A stretch of DNA of 60,759 nucleotides from Acidimicrobiia bacterium (GTDB lineage: Bacteria > Actinomycetota > Acidimicrobiia > Spongiisociales > ZC4RG35). The notes below the pieces were generated by a model. It saw only the letters and a program-made list of their open reading frames with translations, ran no database searches and had not been told where the DNA came from. Below are positions 32,384 through 41,368 of this stretch, piece after piece. A program made the translations under genes and the position numbers. Numbering within the stretch: the first letter of the stretch is position 1; each line of letters opens with the position of its first letter. The stretch covers positions 1 to 60,759 of the forward strand of contig JAICRU010000006.1 in assembly GCA_025937235.1 (NCBI GenBank), in the 5' to 3' direction.

Positions 32384-34612
32384 ATGCAAGCAGAGTGGTT
32401 CATCGACGACGTTCCGGCCGAGTCTCCTCTCTTCGCCGATCTCAACTCCTCACAACGTGAGGCGGTCGCCGCCACAGAGGGACCGGTGCTCGTCGTGGCC
32501 GGAGCCGGCTCGGGCAAGACGCGCGTTCTCACCTACCGGATCGCACATCTCATCCGCGACCTGAGGGTGCCACCGGACTCGATCCTGGCAATCACCTTCA
32601 CCAACAAGGCCGCGGACGAGATGAGGGCAAGGGTGGCGGCCCTGGTCGGTGGAGCGGTCAGGTCCATGTGGGTCTCGACCTTCCACTCGGCATGTGTTCG
32701 CATCCTGCGCCGGGAGGCATCCCGACTCGGTTACAAGTCGGGCTTCTCGATCTACGACGAGGCGGATTCGCTCCGTCTGATGAATTTGGTGCTCAAGGAT
32801 CTCGACCTCGACCCCAAGCGTTTCCCCCCCAAGGCGATGAGAGCAGTCATCTCCAAGGCGAAGAACGAGCTGGTCGACTACGAGTCGTTCGCCGACCAGG
32901 GCGATGGCTTCTATCACGAGCAGGTCGCCGACGTGTACCGCCTCTATCAGCAGCGTCTGTTGGGCGCTTCGGCGATGGACTTCGACGACCTACTCATGGT
33001 CACGGTGGAGCTGTTCGGCGCCTTCCCCGACGTGCTCGCCACCTATCAGCAGCGTTTTCGTTACGTGCTGGTCGACGAGTACCAGGACACCAACCGCGCC
33101 CAGTACGTACTGGTCAAGCAACTCACCGAGACCCATCGCAACCTGTGCGTGGTAGGGGACTCCGACCAATCGATCTACCGGTTCCGGGGCGCCGACATCC
33201 GGAACATCCGGGAGTTCGAGGTCGACTACCCCGACGCCCGCATCGTCATCCTCGATCAGAACTACCGGTCGACCGAGACGATCCTCGATGCGGCCAACTC
33301 GGTGATAGCCAACAACACCAAGCGAACTCCGAAGAATCTGTGGTCCGACCGAGGCCCGGGAGTCCCAATTGTCCGCTACGAGGCGGAGGACGAGCACGAC
33401 GAGGCCGGGTATGTGGCCGACGAGGTCGAGCGTCTCCAGGGTGAGGGCTTCAACCTGTCCGACGTGGCGGTCTTCTATCGCACCAACGCCATGTCCCGCG
33501 TCGTCGAAGACGTCCTGGTGAGACGGGGTGTGCCCTATACAGTGGTCGGATCGGTCAAGTTCTACGACCGTAAGGAGATCAAGGACGCCATCGCCTATCT
33601 CCGAGCCGTGGTGAACCCCGAAGACGAAGTCTCTTTGAAGCGGATCATCAACGAACCGCGCCGGGGCATCGGCGACACCACGATCGCACACATCGATCGG
33701 TTCAGCCAGGCCCGGAAGATCAGCTTCGCCGAAGGGCTGCGCCAGGCCCGTGAGATCACACAGCTCAACGCCCGAGCCCAGACCGCGATCTCCGAGTTCG
33801 TCGCAATCATGGACAGGCTTCGTGAGGCAACCGAGGAGGAGGGAGTCGAGGCCGCGGTCTCGGCGGTCCTCGCCGACACCGGGATGTTGGCGGCATTGGA
33901 AGCCGAGCAGACGATCGAGGCGATGGGCAGGGTCGAGAACCTTCGTGAGCTGGTAGGCGTCGCCGCCGAGTTCGAGACCTCCAACGAGGGGGCGGTGATC
34001 GGCGATGAGGAATTTGACGCGCTCGACAACCTTCGCCGACTGGAGGTCTTCCTCGAGACCACCGCCCTGGTCGCCGACATCGACGAGTGGGAAGAGGGGG
34101 CCGGGGCGGTGACCCTGATGACGTTGCACACCGCCAAAGGCCTCGAGTTCCCCGCTGTCTTCATCGTCGGGATGGAGGATGGCGTCTTCCCCCATCTGCG
34201 ATCACTCGGTGACCCGGGCGAGCTCGAAGAGGAGCGACGCCTGGCATATGTCGGGATAACCCGAGCCCAGGACCGGCTCTATCTGACCTCGGCCTGGAGT
34301 CGCATGCTGTTCGGTGGCTCGAACTACAACCCCCCTTCCCGATTCCTCACCGAGATCCCCGCAGGCCTTCAAGAGAAGGCCGGGAAACGGGCCCGGCGCA
34401 GCGCCTCGGAGCGGGCGGCCTCCGTTGGCCCGCGTACCACGGTGAGCTCCGGGCAGATCGGTCCCGGGGATCGGGTTCGGCACGACAAGTGGGGTCTCGG
34501 CACGGTGCGGGAGGTGGTCGGGACCGGTGACATGGCCGAGGCTGAGATCATGTTCGACACGCAGGGCAAGAAGCGACTGTTGCTGGCCTGGGCCCCCCTG
34601 GAACCGGCATGA
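32384..34612 (+). CDS. pcrA: ATP-dependent DNA helicase PcrA/UvrD
   Basis: 742 aa superfamily 1A helicase. Motifs in order: AGAGSGKTR (Walker A), ITFTNKAADEM (Ia), VDEYQDTN (II), VVGDSDQSIYRFRGAD (III), QNYRSTE (IV), TLHTAKGLEFPAVFIVG (V) and VGITRAQDRLYLT (VI). The C-terminal ~60 residues (GDRVRHDKWGLGTVREV) form the Tudor-like tail typical of PcrA, which contacts RNA polymerase. Roles in nucleotide excision repair, replication-transcription conflict and plasmid replication. Stop overlaps the next gene by 4 bp. Confidence 0.95.
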   Translation: MQAEWFIDDVPAESPLFADLNSSQREAVAATEGPVLVVAGAGSGKTRVLTYRIAHLIRDLRVPPDSILAITFTNKAADEMRARVAALVGGAVRSMWVSTFHSACVRILRREASRLGYKSGFSIYDEADSLRLMNLVLKDLDLDPKRFPPKAMRAVISKAKNELVDYESFADQGDGFYHEQVADVYRLYQQRLLGASAMDFDDLLMVTVELFGAFPDVLATYQQRFRYVLVDEYQDTNRAQYVLVKQLTETHRNLCVVGDSDQSIYRFRGADIRNIREFEVDYPDARIVILDQNYRSTETILDAANSVIANNTKRTPKNLWSDRGPGVPIVRYEAEDEHDEAGYVADEVERLQGEGFNLSDVAVFYRTNAMSRVVEDVLVRRGVPYTVVGSVKFYDRKEIKDAIAYLRAVVNPEDEVSLKRIINEPRRGIGDTTIAHIDRFSQARKISFAEGLRQAREITQLNARAQTAISEFVAIMDRLREATEEEGVEAAVSAVLADTGMLAALEAEQTIEAMGRVENLRELVGVAAEFETSNEGAVIGDEEFDALDNLRRLEVFLETTALVADIDEWEEGAGAVTLMTLHTAKGLEFPAVFIVGMEDGVFPHLRSLGDPGELEEERRLAYVGITRAQDRLYLTSAWSRMLFGGSNYNPPSRFLTEIPAGLQEKAGKRARRSASERAASVGPRTTVSSGQIGPGDRVRHDKWGLGTVREVVGTGDMAEAEIMFDTQGKKRLLLAWAPLEPA

Positions 34613-35049
34613 TCGAGGTCGAGGCGACCCTCGAGGAGGGCCCGCGGGGTGGTGCTTTCGTCTCCATCCCACCGGACGGGATCGAGGCTCTCGGTGGTGG
34701 CGGTCGGATCCGGGTCGTCGCCACCTTCGACGGAATCCCCTACCGGGGGAGCATCGTGCGCATGGGCGGTGTGTCGGTCATCGGAGTGCTCAAGGAGATT
34801 CGGGAAGCCCTGGGCAAAGGACCCGGCGACGAGCTGCGTGTGAGCCTCCAACCCGATCTCGAGGAGAGGGTGGTCGAGATCCCTGCGGAGCTGGAGGGAC
34901 TGCTCGAGGCGAACCCCGAGGCACGGAGGGCATTCGACGCCCTGAGCTATACCCATCGCCGGGAACATGCCGGATACGTCGCAGAGGCCCGGAAGGCCGA
35001 GACCAGGCAGCGCCGGGCCACGAAGACGATCGAATCGCTCCTCGGTTGA
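34609..35049 (+). CDS. DUF1905 / YdeI-like protein
   Basis: 146 aa. N-terminal beta-barrel with the DUF1905 pattern (FVSIPPDGIEALGGGGRIRVVATFDG, split here as FVSIPPDGIEAL and GRIRVVATFDG; IVRMGG; LKEIREALGKGPGDELRV) and a C-terminal helical module (LEANPEARRAFDALSYTHRREHAGYV) of the YdeI/OmpD-associated family. Function unknown; the family is linked to small-molecule or bacteriocin tolerance in some bacteria. Translationally coupled to pcrA by ATGA. Confidence 0.82.
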   Translation: MIEVEATLEEGPRGGAFVSIPPDGIEALGGGGRIRVVATFDGIPYRGSIVRMGGVSVIGVLKEIREALGKGPGDELRVSLQPDLEERVVEIPAELEGLLEANPEARRAFDALSYTHRREHAGYVAEARKAETRQRRATKTIESLLG

Positions 35050-35075
35050 TACCAGGCGTGATCGCCATCTGCCTC

Positions 35076-35081
35076 TAATTT
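35076..35081 (+). promoter_or_regulatory. Putative -10 box (leaderless) of K+ channel gene
   Basis: TAATTT ends exactly 6 bp before the ATG at 35088, the geometry expected for a leaderless transcript. Confidence 0.45.
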
Positions 35082-35087
35082 GGCGCG

Positions 35088-35414
35088 ATGCTCAGAGGTC
35101 TGTGGAGGACATTTCGGGAGGTCTGGGTCGAGCCCGCCGGCCGAGGGTTGATCCTCCTCGCGGCGGTCATCGTGGCGATCGGAACGGTCTTCTACATGGT
35201 GGTCGAGGGCTGGTCGGTCGTCGACGCCCTCTATTTCACCGTGGTGACTTTGACCACCATCGGGTACGGCGATCTCCATCCAACGACCGACCTGTCGAAG
35301 CTCTTCACCATCTTCTTCGTGTTCGCCGGGGTTTCGTTCATCCTCGGCTTCCTCAATTTCATCGTCGCCCGCACCGTCAGAGACCGTGTGGAGAGAAAAC
35401 GGGGGAGCAACTAG
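35088..35414 (+). CDS. Two-TM potassium channel subunit
   Basis: 108 aa: TM1 (LILLAAVIVAIGTVFYMV), pore helix and selectivity filter TTIGYGD (residues 56-62), TM2 (FTIFFVFAGVSFILGFLNF), short basic tail. This is the minimal KcsA-like channel fold. It lacks the cytoplasmic RCK domain that gates many relatives, so gating may be by pH, voltage or a separate partner. Stop is 2 bp from the convergent hydrolase gene. Confidence 0.88.
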   Translation: MLRGLWRTFREVWVEPAGRGLILLAAVIVAIGTVFYMVVEGWSVVDALYFTVVTLTTIGYGDLHPTTDLSKLFTIFFVFAGVSFILGFLNFIVARTVRDRVERKRGSN

Positions 35415-35416
35415 GC

Positions 35417-37330
35417 CTATTGGGTGTCCGAGGCCACGCGGCCAACGGATCCCACCTGGTCCAGCTCCTTGCCCGCCTTTATCCTCGCGGCTCGGTCCAG
35501 CTCCCGGTTGACCAGAGTCTCATGGAGGGCGGCCATCTGCCGCTCGGTCAACGCGGGCAACCCATAGCCGGCCTGGACAAAGGCAGCGGTGTCGGCCCGG
35601 TAGTCGTGCCCGAACGACTTGAACTGCCCGGGAATGGTGACCATCGCGTTCATCGCATCCACGATCACCTGGATGAAGGTGAGGACCGGTGTCCACTTCA
35701 TCGTCTCCGGCACCCCCCGGCCCCGGTGGCCGTCGAGCCATTGCGGTCGTTTCACCGCCATGCGAACCGACATCTGTGAGATCGGGTCGTTGTCGTGGTC
35801 GACCACCACGGCGCGAAGCGTTTCTCTCTCGTCCGGGGTGAGAGCCTGGTACTGCTCGAAGCGGTCGAAGGCTCCAACCGTGCCACGAGGGGTCAGCGGG
35901 TTGCGTCCCTCCCTCATCCCGGTCTTCGACCAGCGGGCCAGGCCGGGGAGGCCGAACCACAGGGCGCGGTGGATGCCGTAGTGATCGAATCCCGAGATGC
36001 CCTGGTGCATGACCACGTCAGAGCTCGACCAGGCTCCCAGACTCTCGCCGAAGACAAGGACCTTTGGCCTCTGGTCCTCGGGCACGGCCAGTAGCCGCTG
36101 CTTGACCCCCCAGAGCAGCTGTCTGAACTGGGCCCTCCCCAAAGAGACACCCTGAAGCTCGAGGAACGATGGCGCCTTGCCGTACTGGATGCAGGCAGTG
36201 GCGATATCGCCCCGGGTCATGATCTCGGCCGATTCGATCATCGTGTGATCCACCCAACCGGTGCCGGTGGGGGACACCAGGAGCAGATAGCTTCGCTGGA
36301 ACGCCCCCAGTCGCTCCATCTCGTCGAGGGCGAGCTCAGACCGGCCGGTGGCATAGACCGGTTCCAGCTCGACGCCGACATACGCCCGGATCGGGTGGGC
36401 GATGGCGGGGACGCCGAGAGTCTGCTCGATCACCGTCGGGGTGACCACCTCAGAGACGAATCTGCGCCCTTGAAGACCCAACTGGGCGTATGGCGAGATG
36501 CTGTTCGGCCCGCCCGACACGTGCTGGTTGCTGGGTGGCGAGGAGAATGCGGGCTCGATGCGGGCGTTCGTCCGTGACAGGCGCCCTACCAGCCCTCGAT
36601 AGAGCGCCACCGTTCCCGCTCCCCACAGCCCGAGGTTCATGGCCCTGCCGATCAGAGCGTGCCCGGCACCCTCTCCCATGTAGCCAACCATGGAGTTCCT
36701 CGAGCTGGCGAAACCGCGTGCCACCGCTCTGCCCGCGTTGGCCACTGCGACGGCGATGCCCACCGAGGCGAAGATGTTCGCCGGCTTGTCCTCCGCGGTC
36801 CATCTCGCCACCAGACCCTGGCCGATCTCGAGCTCCTTGGACCAGCGTGTCATCGCATACCCGAATCCGCCCACACCGGTGACGATGGGCACGATCGGGC
36901 TGTCGATCTTCTTGCCGACGTCGGTGGCGGCCTCGTAGATGATGCCGCCGATGGCCCCCGCTTCGGCGAGCCGTCCCGCGCTGCGCAGGGATGCTTTTGC
37001 CGTGGACTCGCCGTCGTGCTCCGCCATCCGGCTCACCGCCGCCCCACCTGCGGCGATAGCGGCCCGGGCGCCGATGCGCCAGGCGAGGGGCGAGCTGTCT
37101 GGCGCGATCTTTCTCGCCACCAGGTCGATCCCGTTCCCGATGGCACGCGCCGACAAGACGGCGAGACCGCCGGCGACGCCTTGATGCAATGAAGAGCGCG
37201 GCATCAGCGACGGGCCAAACGAATCGAGGGCGGCAGTCGTCTGCAAGGGAGCGGCCGGCCCGCTCGTCACCGGGTTGATCCGGTTGGCGAGCTTCAGCAG
37301 CCAGTCGAGCAAGTTCGAGTTGAGGGCCAT
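35417..37330 (-). CDS. Membrane alpha/beta-hydrolase (Abhydrolase_9 type)
   Basis: 637 aa. The N-terminal half has Gly/Ala-rich hydrophobic segments; the C-terminal half has an alpha/beta-hydrolase core: SPTGTGWVDH, VFGESLGAWSSSDV with nucleophile Ser near residue 427, then VDHDNDPISQM. These match the actinobacterial Abhydrolase_9 membrane family, whose substrate is unknown. ATG 37330 is preferred; the longer open frame to 37414 overlaps the upstream gene, whose stop ends 2 bp before. It is thus co-transcribed with the MBL-fold gene. Confidence 0.78.
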   Translation of the reverse strand: MALNSNLLDWLLKLANRINPVTSGPAAPLQTTAALDSFGPSLMPRSSLHQGVAGGLAVLSARAIGNGIDLVARKIAPDSSPLAWRIGARAAIAAGGAAVSRMAEHDGESTAKASLRSAGRLAEAGAIGGIIYEAATDVGKKIDSPIVPIVTGVGGFGYAMTRWSKELEIGQGLVARWTAEDKPANIFASVGIAVAVANAGRAVARGFASSRNSMVGYMGEGAGHALIGRAMNLGLWGAGTVALYRGLVGRLSRTNARIEPAFSSPPSNQHVSGGPNSISPYAQLGLQGRRFVSEVVTPTVIEQTLGVPAIAHPIRAYVGVELEPVYATGRSELALDEMERLGAFQRSYLLLVSPTGTGWVDHTMIESAEIMTRGDIATACIQYGKAPSFLELQGVSLGRAQFRQLLWGVKQRLLAVPEDQRPKVLVFGESLGAWSSSDVVMHQGISGFDHYGIHRALWFGLPGLARWSKTGMREGRNPLTPRGTVGAFDRFEQYQALTPDERETLRAVVVDHDNDPISQMSVRMAVKRPQWLDGHRGRGVPETMKWTPVLTFIQVIVDAMNAMVTIPGQFKSFGHDYRADTAAFVQAGYGLPALTERQMAALHETLVNRELDRAARIKAGKELDQVGSVGRVASDTQ

Positions 37331-37332
37331 TG

Positions 37333-37977
37333 CTACAAGGTATACGGCTCGCCGGCCCCAGGGTCGTCGATAGTGACCGAGTCGTCGATGGCGCCACCAC
37401 AGATTCTCATCCAAGTGGCCTTCCCCGCGTCGCCTAGGAAGAAATCATGGATGGGTATCGCTCTTTCTGGGCTCACCGCGTTGGTGAAGTCGATCGTCAT
37501 TGCGGCGCTGGCCCAGGGTGCCACCAGGGGGAGTGCCAGGAGGTCGATGTCGGACGGCGTCGCGTCATACGAATCGCCGGGGTGGAAGAGTGAAGGCCCT
37601 CCCTGCTCGCGGAACAGGTATCCGACATTGCCGACCCGGGGGATCCGGGGGTGCAGGACGGCGTGCTCACCGCCGAGCATCTCGACCGAGATGTCGCCCA
37701 GGTCCATCGTCTCTCCGACCCTGGCGGTAACCGGGGAGAGCTCCGAGACCATCCCGGCGACCGCAGTCTCGGTCACGAGCCGGGCCTGGGGGTTGGCGGC
37801 CACCAGTCCCGGCAGGTTGTCGACGTCCGCATGATCGGGATGTTGATGGGTGATCAGGATCGCGTCGAGATCGGTCAACTCCCTCCAGGAGTTGGTGAAT
37901 ATCCCCGGGTCCACCAGGACCCTGGTCGAGGGAGATTCGATGAGGAGGCAGGCGTGGCCATGACGGGTGACGATCAT
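37333..37977 (-). CDS. MBL-fold metal-dependent hydrolase
   Basis: About 214 aa. The metallo-beta-lactamase motif THQHPDHAD gives His44, His46, Asp48 and His49; GGEHAVLHP and FHPGDSYDAT supply later metal ligands. It resembles UlaG/UPF0173-type hydrolases. ATG 37977 aligns with the family start (MIVTRHGHACLLIES); the frame to 38031 looks non-coding. Substrate unknown. Followed by the membrane hydrolase gene with a 2-bp gap. Confidence 0.85.
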   Translation of the reverse strand: MIVTRHGHACLLIESPSTRVLVDPGIFTNSWRELTDLDAILITHQHPDHADVDNLPGLVAANPQARLVTETAVAGMVSELSPVTARVGETMDLGDISVEMLGGEHAVLHPRIPRVGNVGYLFREQGGPSLFHPGDSYDATPSDIDLLALPLVAPWASAAMTIDFTNAVSPERAIPIHDFFLGDAGKATWMRICGGAIDDSVTIDDPGAGEPYTL

Positions 37978-38046
37978 CCCGGGAGTATGCCCGAAGCGGG
38001 CGTTGCCCGTTCCCGCAGCCGAATCACCCATCAGCCCGATCCGGGC

Positions 38047-39360
38047 TCAGGGCGTGGGTCCACGAGGAATCCGGGCGACCCCGCCGATGACGACACCGAG
38101 GATGGGGAGGCTGAGCACCAGCCCGTTGAGGCCGTCGGCATCGGCGATGCCGATCGCGGCCAACAAGCCGAGCCCGGTGCAGATCGCGAGGACGGCGAGG
38201 ACGGGGCGCCACCAGGGTGGGTTGGGCCGGGCGTCCACGACGGGATTCTCGAACCTGCCGAAGACGGCGACCAGGCCAAGCGTGAACAACCCGAGCACGA
38301 AGAACCAGAGGGGACGGGTCAGCCACCAGCCGGGGGTCAGCGGGGCGATGCCCAGCCCAAAGCCACTCGCCAGCAACGCGAGCCCGATGACGATCACCAT
38401 GGCGGTGAGGTGCCAGAGGTACGTGGTCATGATCCTGGCGCTGACTCCGACAACCACCATCCAGATCCCTCGCTTCATCGCCAAGCGGTGGAGGCGGCCC
38501 TCCAGTGCCAGGGCGATGCCTGCCTGGAAAAGGCCAAGGAAGGCCAGGGTCACCCGGGGCGGGTAGGAGTTGGTGATCTCGGTCGTGTCCAGCCCGACCA
38601 TCGCTACCGGATAGGGACCGAAACCCACCAGCAGCAGAGTGCCGAGCAGCCCGACCCCGGCCATGAGCATCCGCTTCCAGAGCCCGTCGAGTGTGCCGTC
38701 GAGCCAGGCGAACCCGAGCTGATGGACCGTTCCCCACACGAAGACATAGTTGAGGAACCCCACCGGTACGAGGCCGAGCCCGATCGACAGCCAGTCGCAG
38801 AGGGCGGCGAGGGCCGCACCGGAGAGGATCGAGAGCCAGCCCCAACGATCCCAGATCCACAGCGCCGTCGGGGCCAACGTGACGATCACGACGTAGGCGG
38901 CCAAGAACCAGGTCGGGACCAGGGCCACCTGAGAGGCGAGTTGCAGCATCTCCCAATTGAGGCCGGCCCGCAGCCCCAGCCAGCCGCCAAAGGCCCAAAC
39001 CAGGAGCAGCGGCACCACGGGGAGGATGAGCCGCCGCAACCGCGCCCTCAGCCAGCCCCCGTATCTCTCACGTCGCACTCGCGCCGATCGCCAGGAGAGC
39101 CCGTTGGCGTAACCGCCGACCAGGAAGAAGACCGGCATGACCTGAAAGACCCAGGTCAGGGGGTGCGTCCAGTCGGCGAGGATGAGGAGATGCCCGGCCG
39201 TGAGCTCCCCTCCCTCGACCGTCACCGCCGCCATCAGCCAGTGGCCGAACACGACGACCAGGATCGATGCGACCCGTAGAAGGTCGACGACGCGGTTGCG
39301 GTCTGACGGCGTCGAGTCGGCGGCGCGACGGACTGAGGCCACGAATCCCATGGCCTCCAT
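38047..39360 (-). CDS. Acyltransferase-3 family membrane protein
   Basis: About 437 aa, around ten TM helices. It starts RNRVVDLLRVASILVVVFGHW, where the R-x10-H arrangement is the conserved acyl-transfer motif of the family, and has an FLVGGYANGLSW loop. Such enzymes O-acetylate or O-acylate sugars of the envelope. ATG 39360 or 39351 are both possible; the long open frame to 40074 overlaps the divergent transporter gene and is not coding. Divergent from the gene at 39385. Confidence 0.82.
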   Translation of the reverse strand: MEAMGFVASVRRAADSTPSDRNRVVDLLRVASILVVVFGHWLMAAVTVEGGELTAGHLLILADWTHPLTWVFQVMPVFFLVGGYANGLSWRSARVRRERYGGWLRARLRRLILPVVPLLLVWAFGGWLGLRAGLNWEMLQLASQVALVPTWFLAAYVVIVTLAPTALWIWDRWGWLSILSGAALAALCDWLSIGLGLVPVGFLNYVFVWGTVHQLGFAWLDGTLDGLWKRMLMAGVGLLGTLLLVGFGPYPVAMVGLDTTEITNSYPPRVTLAFLGLFQAGIALALEGRLHRLAMKRGIWMVVVGVSARIMTTYLWHLTAMVIVIGLALLASGFGLGIAPLTPGWWLTRPLWFFVLGLFTLGLVAVFGRFENPVVDARPNPPWWRPVLAVLAICTGLGLLAAIGIADADGLNGLVLSLPILGVVIGGVARIPRGPTP

Positions 39361-39384
39361 TCTCGCTCTAGCGTCCCCAGCCTG

Positions 39385-40041
39385 ATGGAAGGCCGGTCTC
39401 TGCCCCATGGGGCCCGCTCGTTGCTCATCGTCGGGGGCGCGTACGTGGCGGCCCAGATGATGTCGGACATCGCCAGTCTCCGCATCATCTCGATCGCGGG
39501 TCACGCGGTCGACGCCGGGACCCTGATCTACCCATTCACGTTCACACTGCGCGACCTGATCCACAAGATCGGGGGCAGGGACGCGGCCCGCACGCTGATC
39601 TTCCTGGCCGCAGGGATCAACGTGGTGATGGCCGGCTTCTTCTGGCTCGTGGCCCACCTGCCCGCCGACCCGATCACCGGGCCACAGCCCGGTTTCGGGG
39701 AGGTCCTCTCCCCGGTGTGGGGGATCGTGGCGGCGTCGATCGTCGCCGAGGTCGTCTCCGAGCTCATCGACACCGAGGCGTACCAGCGTTGGACCCTCTG
39801 GTTCGGTGAGCGGAGGCAGTGGGGAAGGGTCTTGTTCAGCAACGCAATCGCCATCCCGGTGGATTCGGCCATTTTCGTGGGTCTCGCCACCCTGTTCGGG
39901 ATCTTCCCCTCCGATGTTGCCTGGTCCATCTTCTGGGTGAATGTGGTCATAAAGGCGCTGGTGACGTTGATCTCGATCCCCTGGATCTACTGGGTCCGGC
40001 CCGAGCCCCTGGCGGCGACTTCCACTCGAAATGCCCGTTAA
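39385..40041 (+). CDS. Queuosine precursor transporter (VUT/YhhQ family)
   Basis: 218 aa, six predicted TM helices. FTFTLRDLIHKIGGRDAART and ASIVAEVVSELIDTEAYQ are the conserved family segments (VUT family; YhhQ imports queuine precursors such as preQ0/preQ1 for tRNA modification). A TAGCGT box lies 10 bp before the ATG. No preQ1 riboswitch pseudoknot was seen in the short leader. Confidence 0.83.
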   Translation: MEGRSLPHGARSLLIVGGAYVAAQMMSDIASLRIISIAGHAVDAGTLIYPFTFTLRDLIHKIGGRDAARTLIFLAAGINVVMAGFFWLVAHLPADPITGPQPGFGEVLSPVWGIVAASIVAEVVSELIDTEAYQRWTLWFGERRQWGRVLFSNAIAIPVDSAIFVGLATLFGIFPSDVAWSIFWVNVVIKALVTLISIPWIYWVRPEPLAATSTRNAR

Positions 40042-40098
40042 TGTGGCCCGCGGGCAGGGGGTTTCCCTGTCCATTTGAGCAATTGGAGGAATTCCAGC

Positions 40099-41283
40099 GT
40101 GAAACGCAATCTGCGGTATCTCGCCCTTTTCGCGGTGCTGACACTGGTCCTGGCGGCCTGTGGCGACGGCGAAGGCGGCGACACCACCACCACGGCGGGA
40201 GGTGACACCACCACGTCAGCCGCCGCTGATACGACGACCACGGCAGGTGGGGGCACCAGCACCACGGCCGGCGGTGAGACGACCACGACGGCGGGCGCGG
40301 CCCCGGACGGCACCGGCCGGACCGTGGGCATGGCCTTCGATGTGGGTGGCCGGGGCGACCTGTCGTTCAACGACCTCGCCGCCGCCGCCTGGGACAACGC
40401 CATCGCCGAGTACGGCATCACCGGGCAAGAGCTCGCCCCCGACGCTGGCGGTGAGAACCGGGAGGAGAACCTGAGGCTGCTCGCCGAAGCAGGTCAGGAG
40501 CTCATCATCGCCAACGGCTTCGCCTTCGCTCAGAACGTGTGGCGGGTGGGCACCGAGTTCCCCGACACGATGTTCGCCATCACCGACGACTGCCCGCAGG
40601 ACGACACCTTCACCGTGGTGGAGATGCCCAACGTGCGGTGCATGTTGTTCTCCGAGGAGCAGGGCTCCTTCCTGATGGGCGTCGCCGCCGCCCTGAAGAG
40701 CACAAGCGGGACGGTCGGATTCATCGGAGGAGTGGAGACACCCCTCATCCTCAAGTTCCAGGCCGGTTTCGAGACGGGAGCGGCCGCGGCCAACCCGGAC
40801 ATCAACATCCTGCCCGCGGTGTACCTGACCCAGGTGCCGGACTTCACCGGGTTCAACGACCCGGTGAAGGGTAAGGAGGCCGCATTGGCGCTCTATGGCC
40901 AGGGAGCAGACGTGATCTACCACGCTGCGGGCGGCTCCGGCTTGGGCCTGTTCGAGGCGGCCGATGAGCTGTCGACCGACGACAGCCACCTGTGGGCCAT
41001 CGGGGTCGACGCCGACCAGTATGAGTCGGTGGGAGATCCCGTGCTCCAAGAGCACATATTGACCTCGATGCTGAAGCGGGTCGATGTCGCCGTGGACAAG
41101 GCGATCGTCGACTTCCTCAACGACGAGTTCACCCCGGGCCCGATCCGCCTCGGACTGGCCGAAGGGGGGATCGGATACGCGACCAGCGGCGGGTTCGTCG
41201 ATGACATCGCCGCTGATCTGGACGGCTATGCCGAGCAGATCATCGCGGGTGAGATCGAAGTCCCGACGGAGCCGGCGGCCTGA
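40099..41283 (+). CDS. BMP-family (nucleoside) ABC transporter substrate-binding lipoprotein
   Basis: 394 aa. Signal peptide with lipobox LVLAAC, then a ~55-residue Thr/Gly/Ala linker (repeats of TTTTAGG), then the BMP fold: GMAFDVGGRGDLSFNDLAAAA, GFAFAQNVWRVGTEFPDTMF, GVAAALKS, GFIGGVETPLI and DVIYHAAGGSGLGLFEAA. BMP proteins bind purine nucleosides outside the cell. GTG 40099 has GGAGGA 8 bp upstream; ATG-like starts further up are not supported. Followed by a strong hairpin, then the ATPase and two permeases. Confidence 0.9.
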   Translation: MKRNLRYLALFAVLTLVLAACGDGEGGDTTTTAGGDTTTSAAADTTTTAGGGTSTTAGGETTTTAGAAPDGTGRTVGMAFDVGGRGDLSFNDLAAAAWDNAIAEYGITGQELAPDAGGENREENLRLLAEAGQELIIANGFAFAQNVWRVGTEFPDTMFAITDDCPQDDTFTVVEMPNVRCMLFSEEQGSFLMGVAAALKSTSGTVGFIGGVETPLILKFQAGFETGAAAANPDINILPAVYLTQVPDFTGFNDPVKGKEAALALYGQGADVIYHAAGGSGLGLFEAADELSTDDSHLWAIGVDADQYESVGDPVLQEHILTSMLKRVDVAVDKAIVDFLNDEFTPGPIRLGLAEGGIGYATSGGFVDDIAADLDGYAEQIIAGEIEVPTEPAA

Positions 41284-41306
41284 CCCAGGGCACGCCTGCT
41301 AACTTG

Positions 41307-41344
41307 CGCCGGGCCCAGGATCCCCTGGGCCCGGCGTCCTATTT
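41307..41344 (+). terminator. Intercistronic hairpin terminator between binding protein and ATPase genes
   Basis: Perfect 13-bp stem, arms 41307-41319 (CGCCGGGCCCAGG) and 41324-41336, with loop ATCC, followed by TCCTATTT. The tail is short in T, so it may be a partial terminator. It would give more binding-protein mRNA than transporter mRNA. Confidence 0.75.
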
Positions 41345-41368
41345 GGGCGGCGTTACTGGATTGGGGAG

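Noticed and set aside
35088..35414. c-di-AMP-controlled K+ channel linked to disA
   Set aside because: The channel has no RCK_C domain and disA is 14 kb away, so there is no sequence support for control by c-di-AMP.
37651..39279. 542-codon open frame on the plus strand
   Set aside because: Antisense to the MBL-fold and acyltransferase genes; the product is rich in Asp/Gln/Gly/Arg with no domain.
40042..40098. Hairpin GCCCGCGGGC and CAGGG/CCCTG before the BMP gene
   Set aside because: Short stems without a T tract; insufficient for a terminator or riboswitch call.
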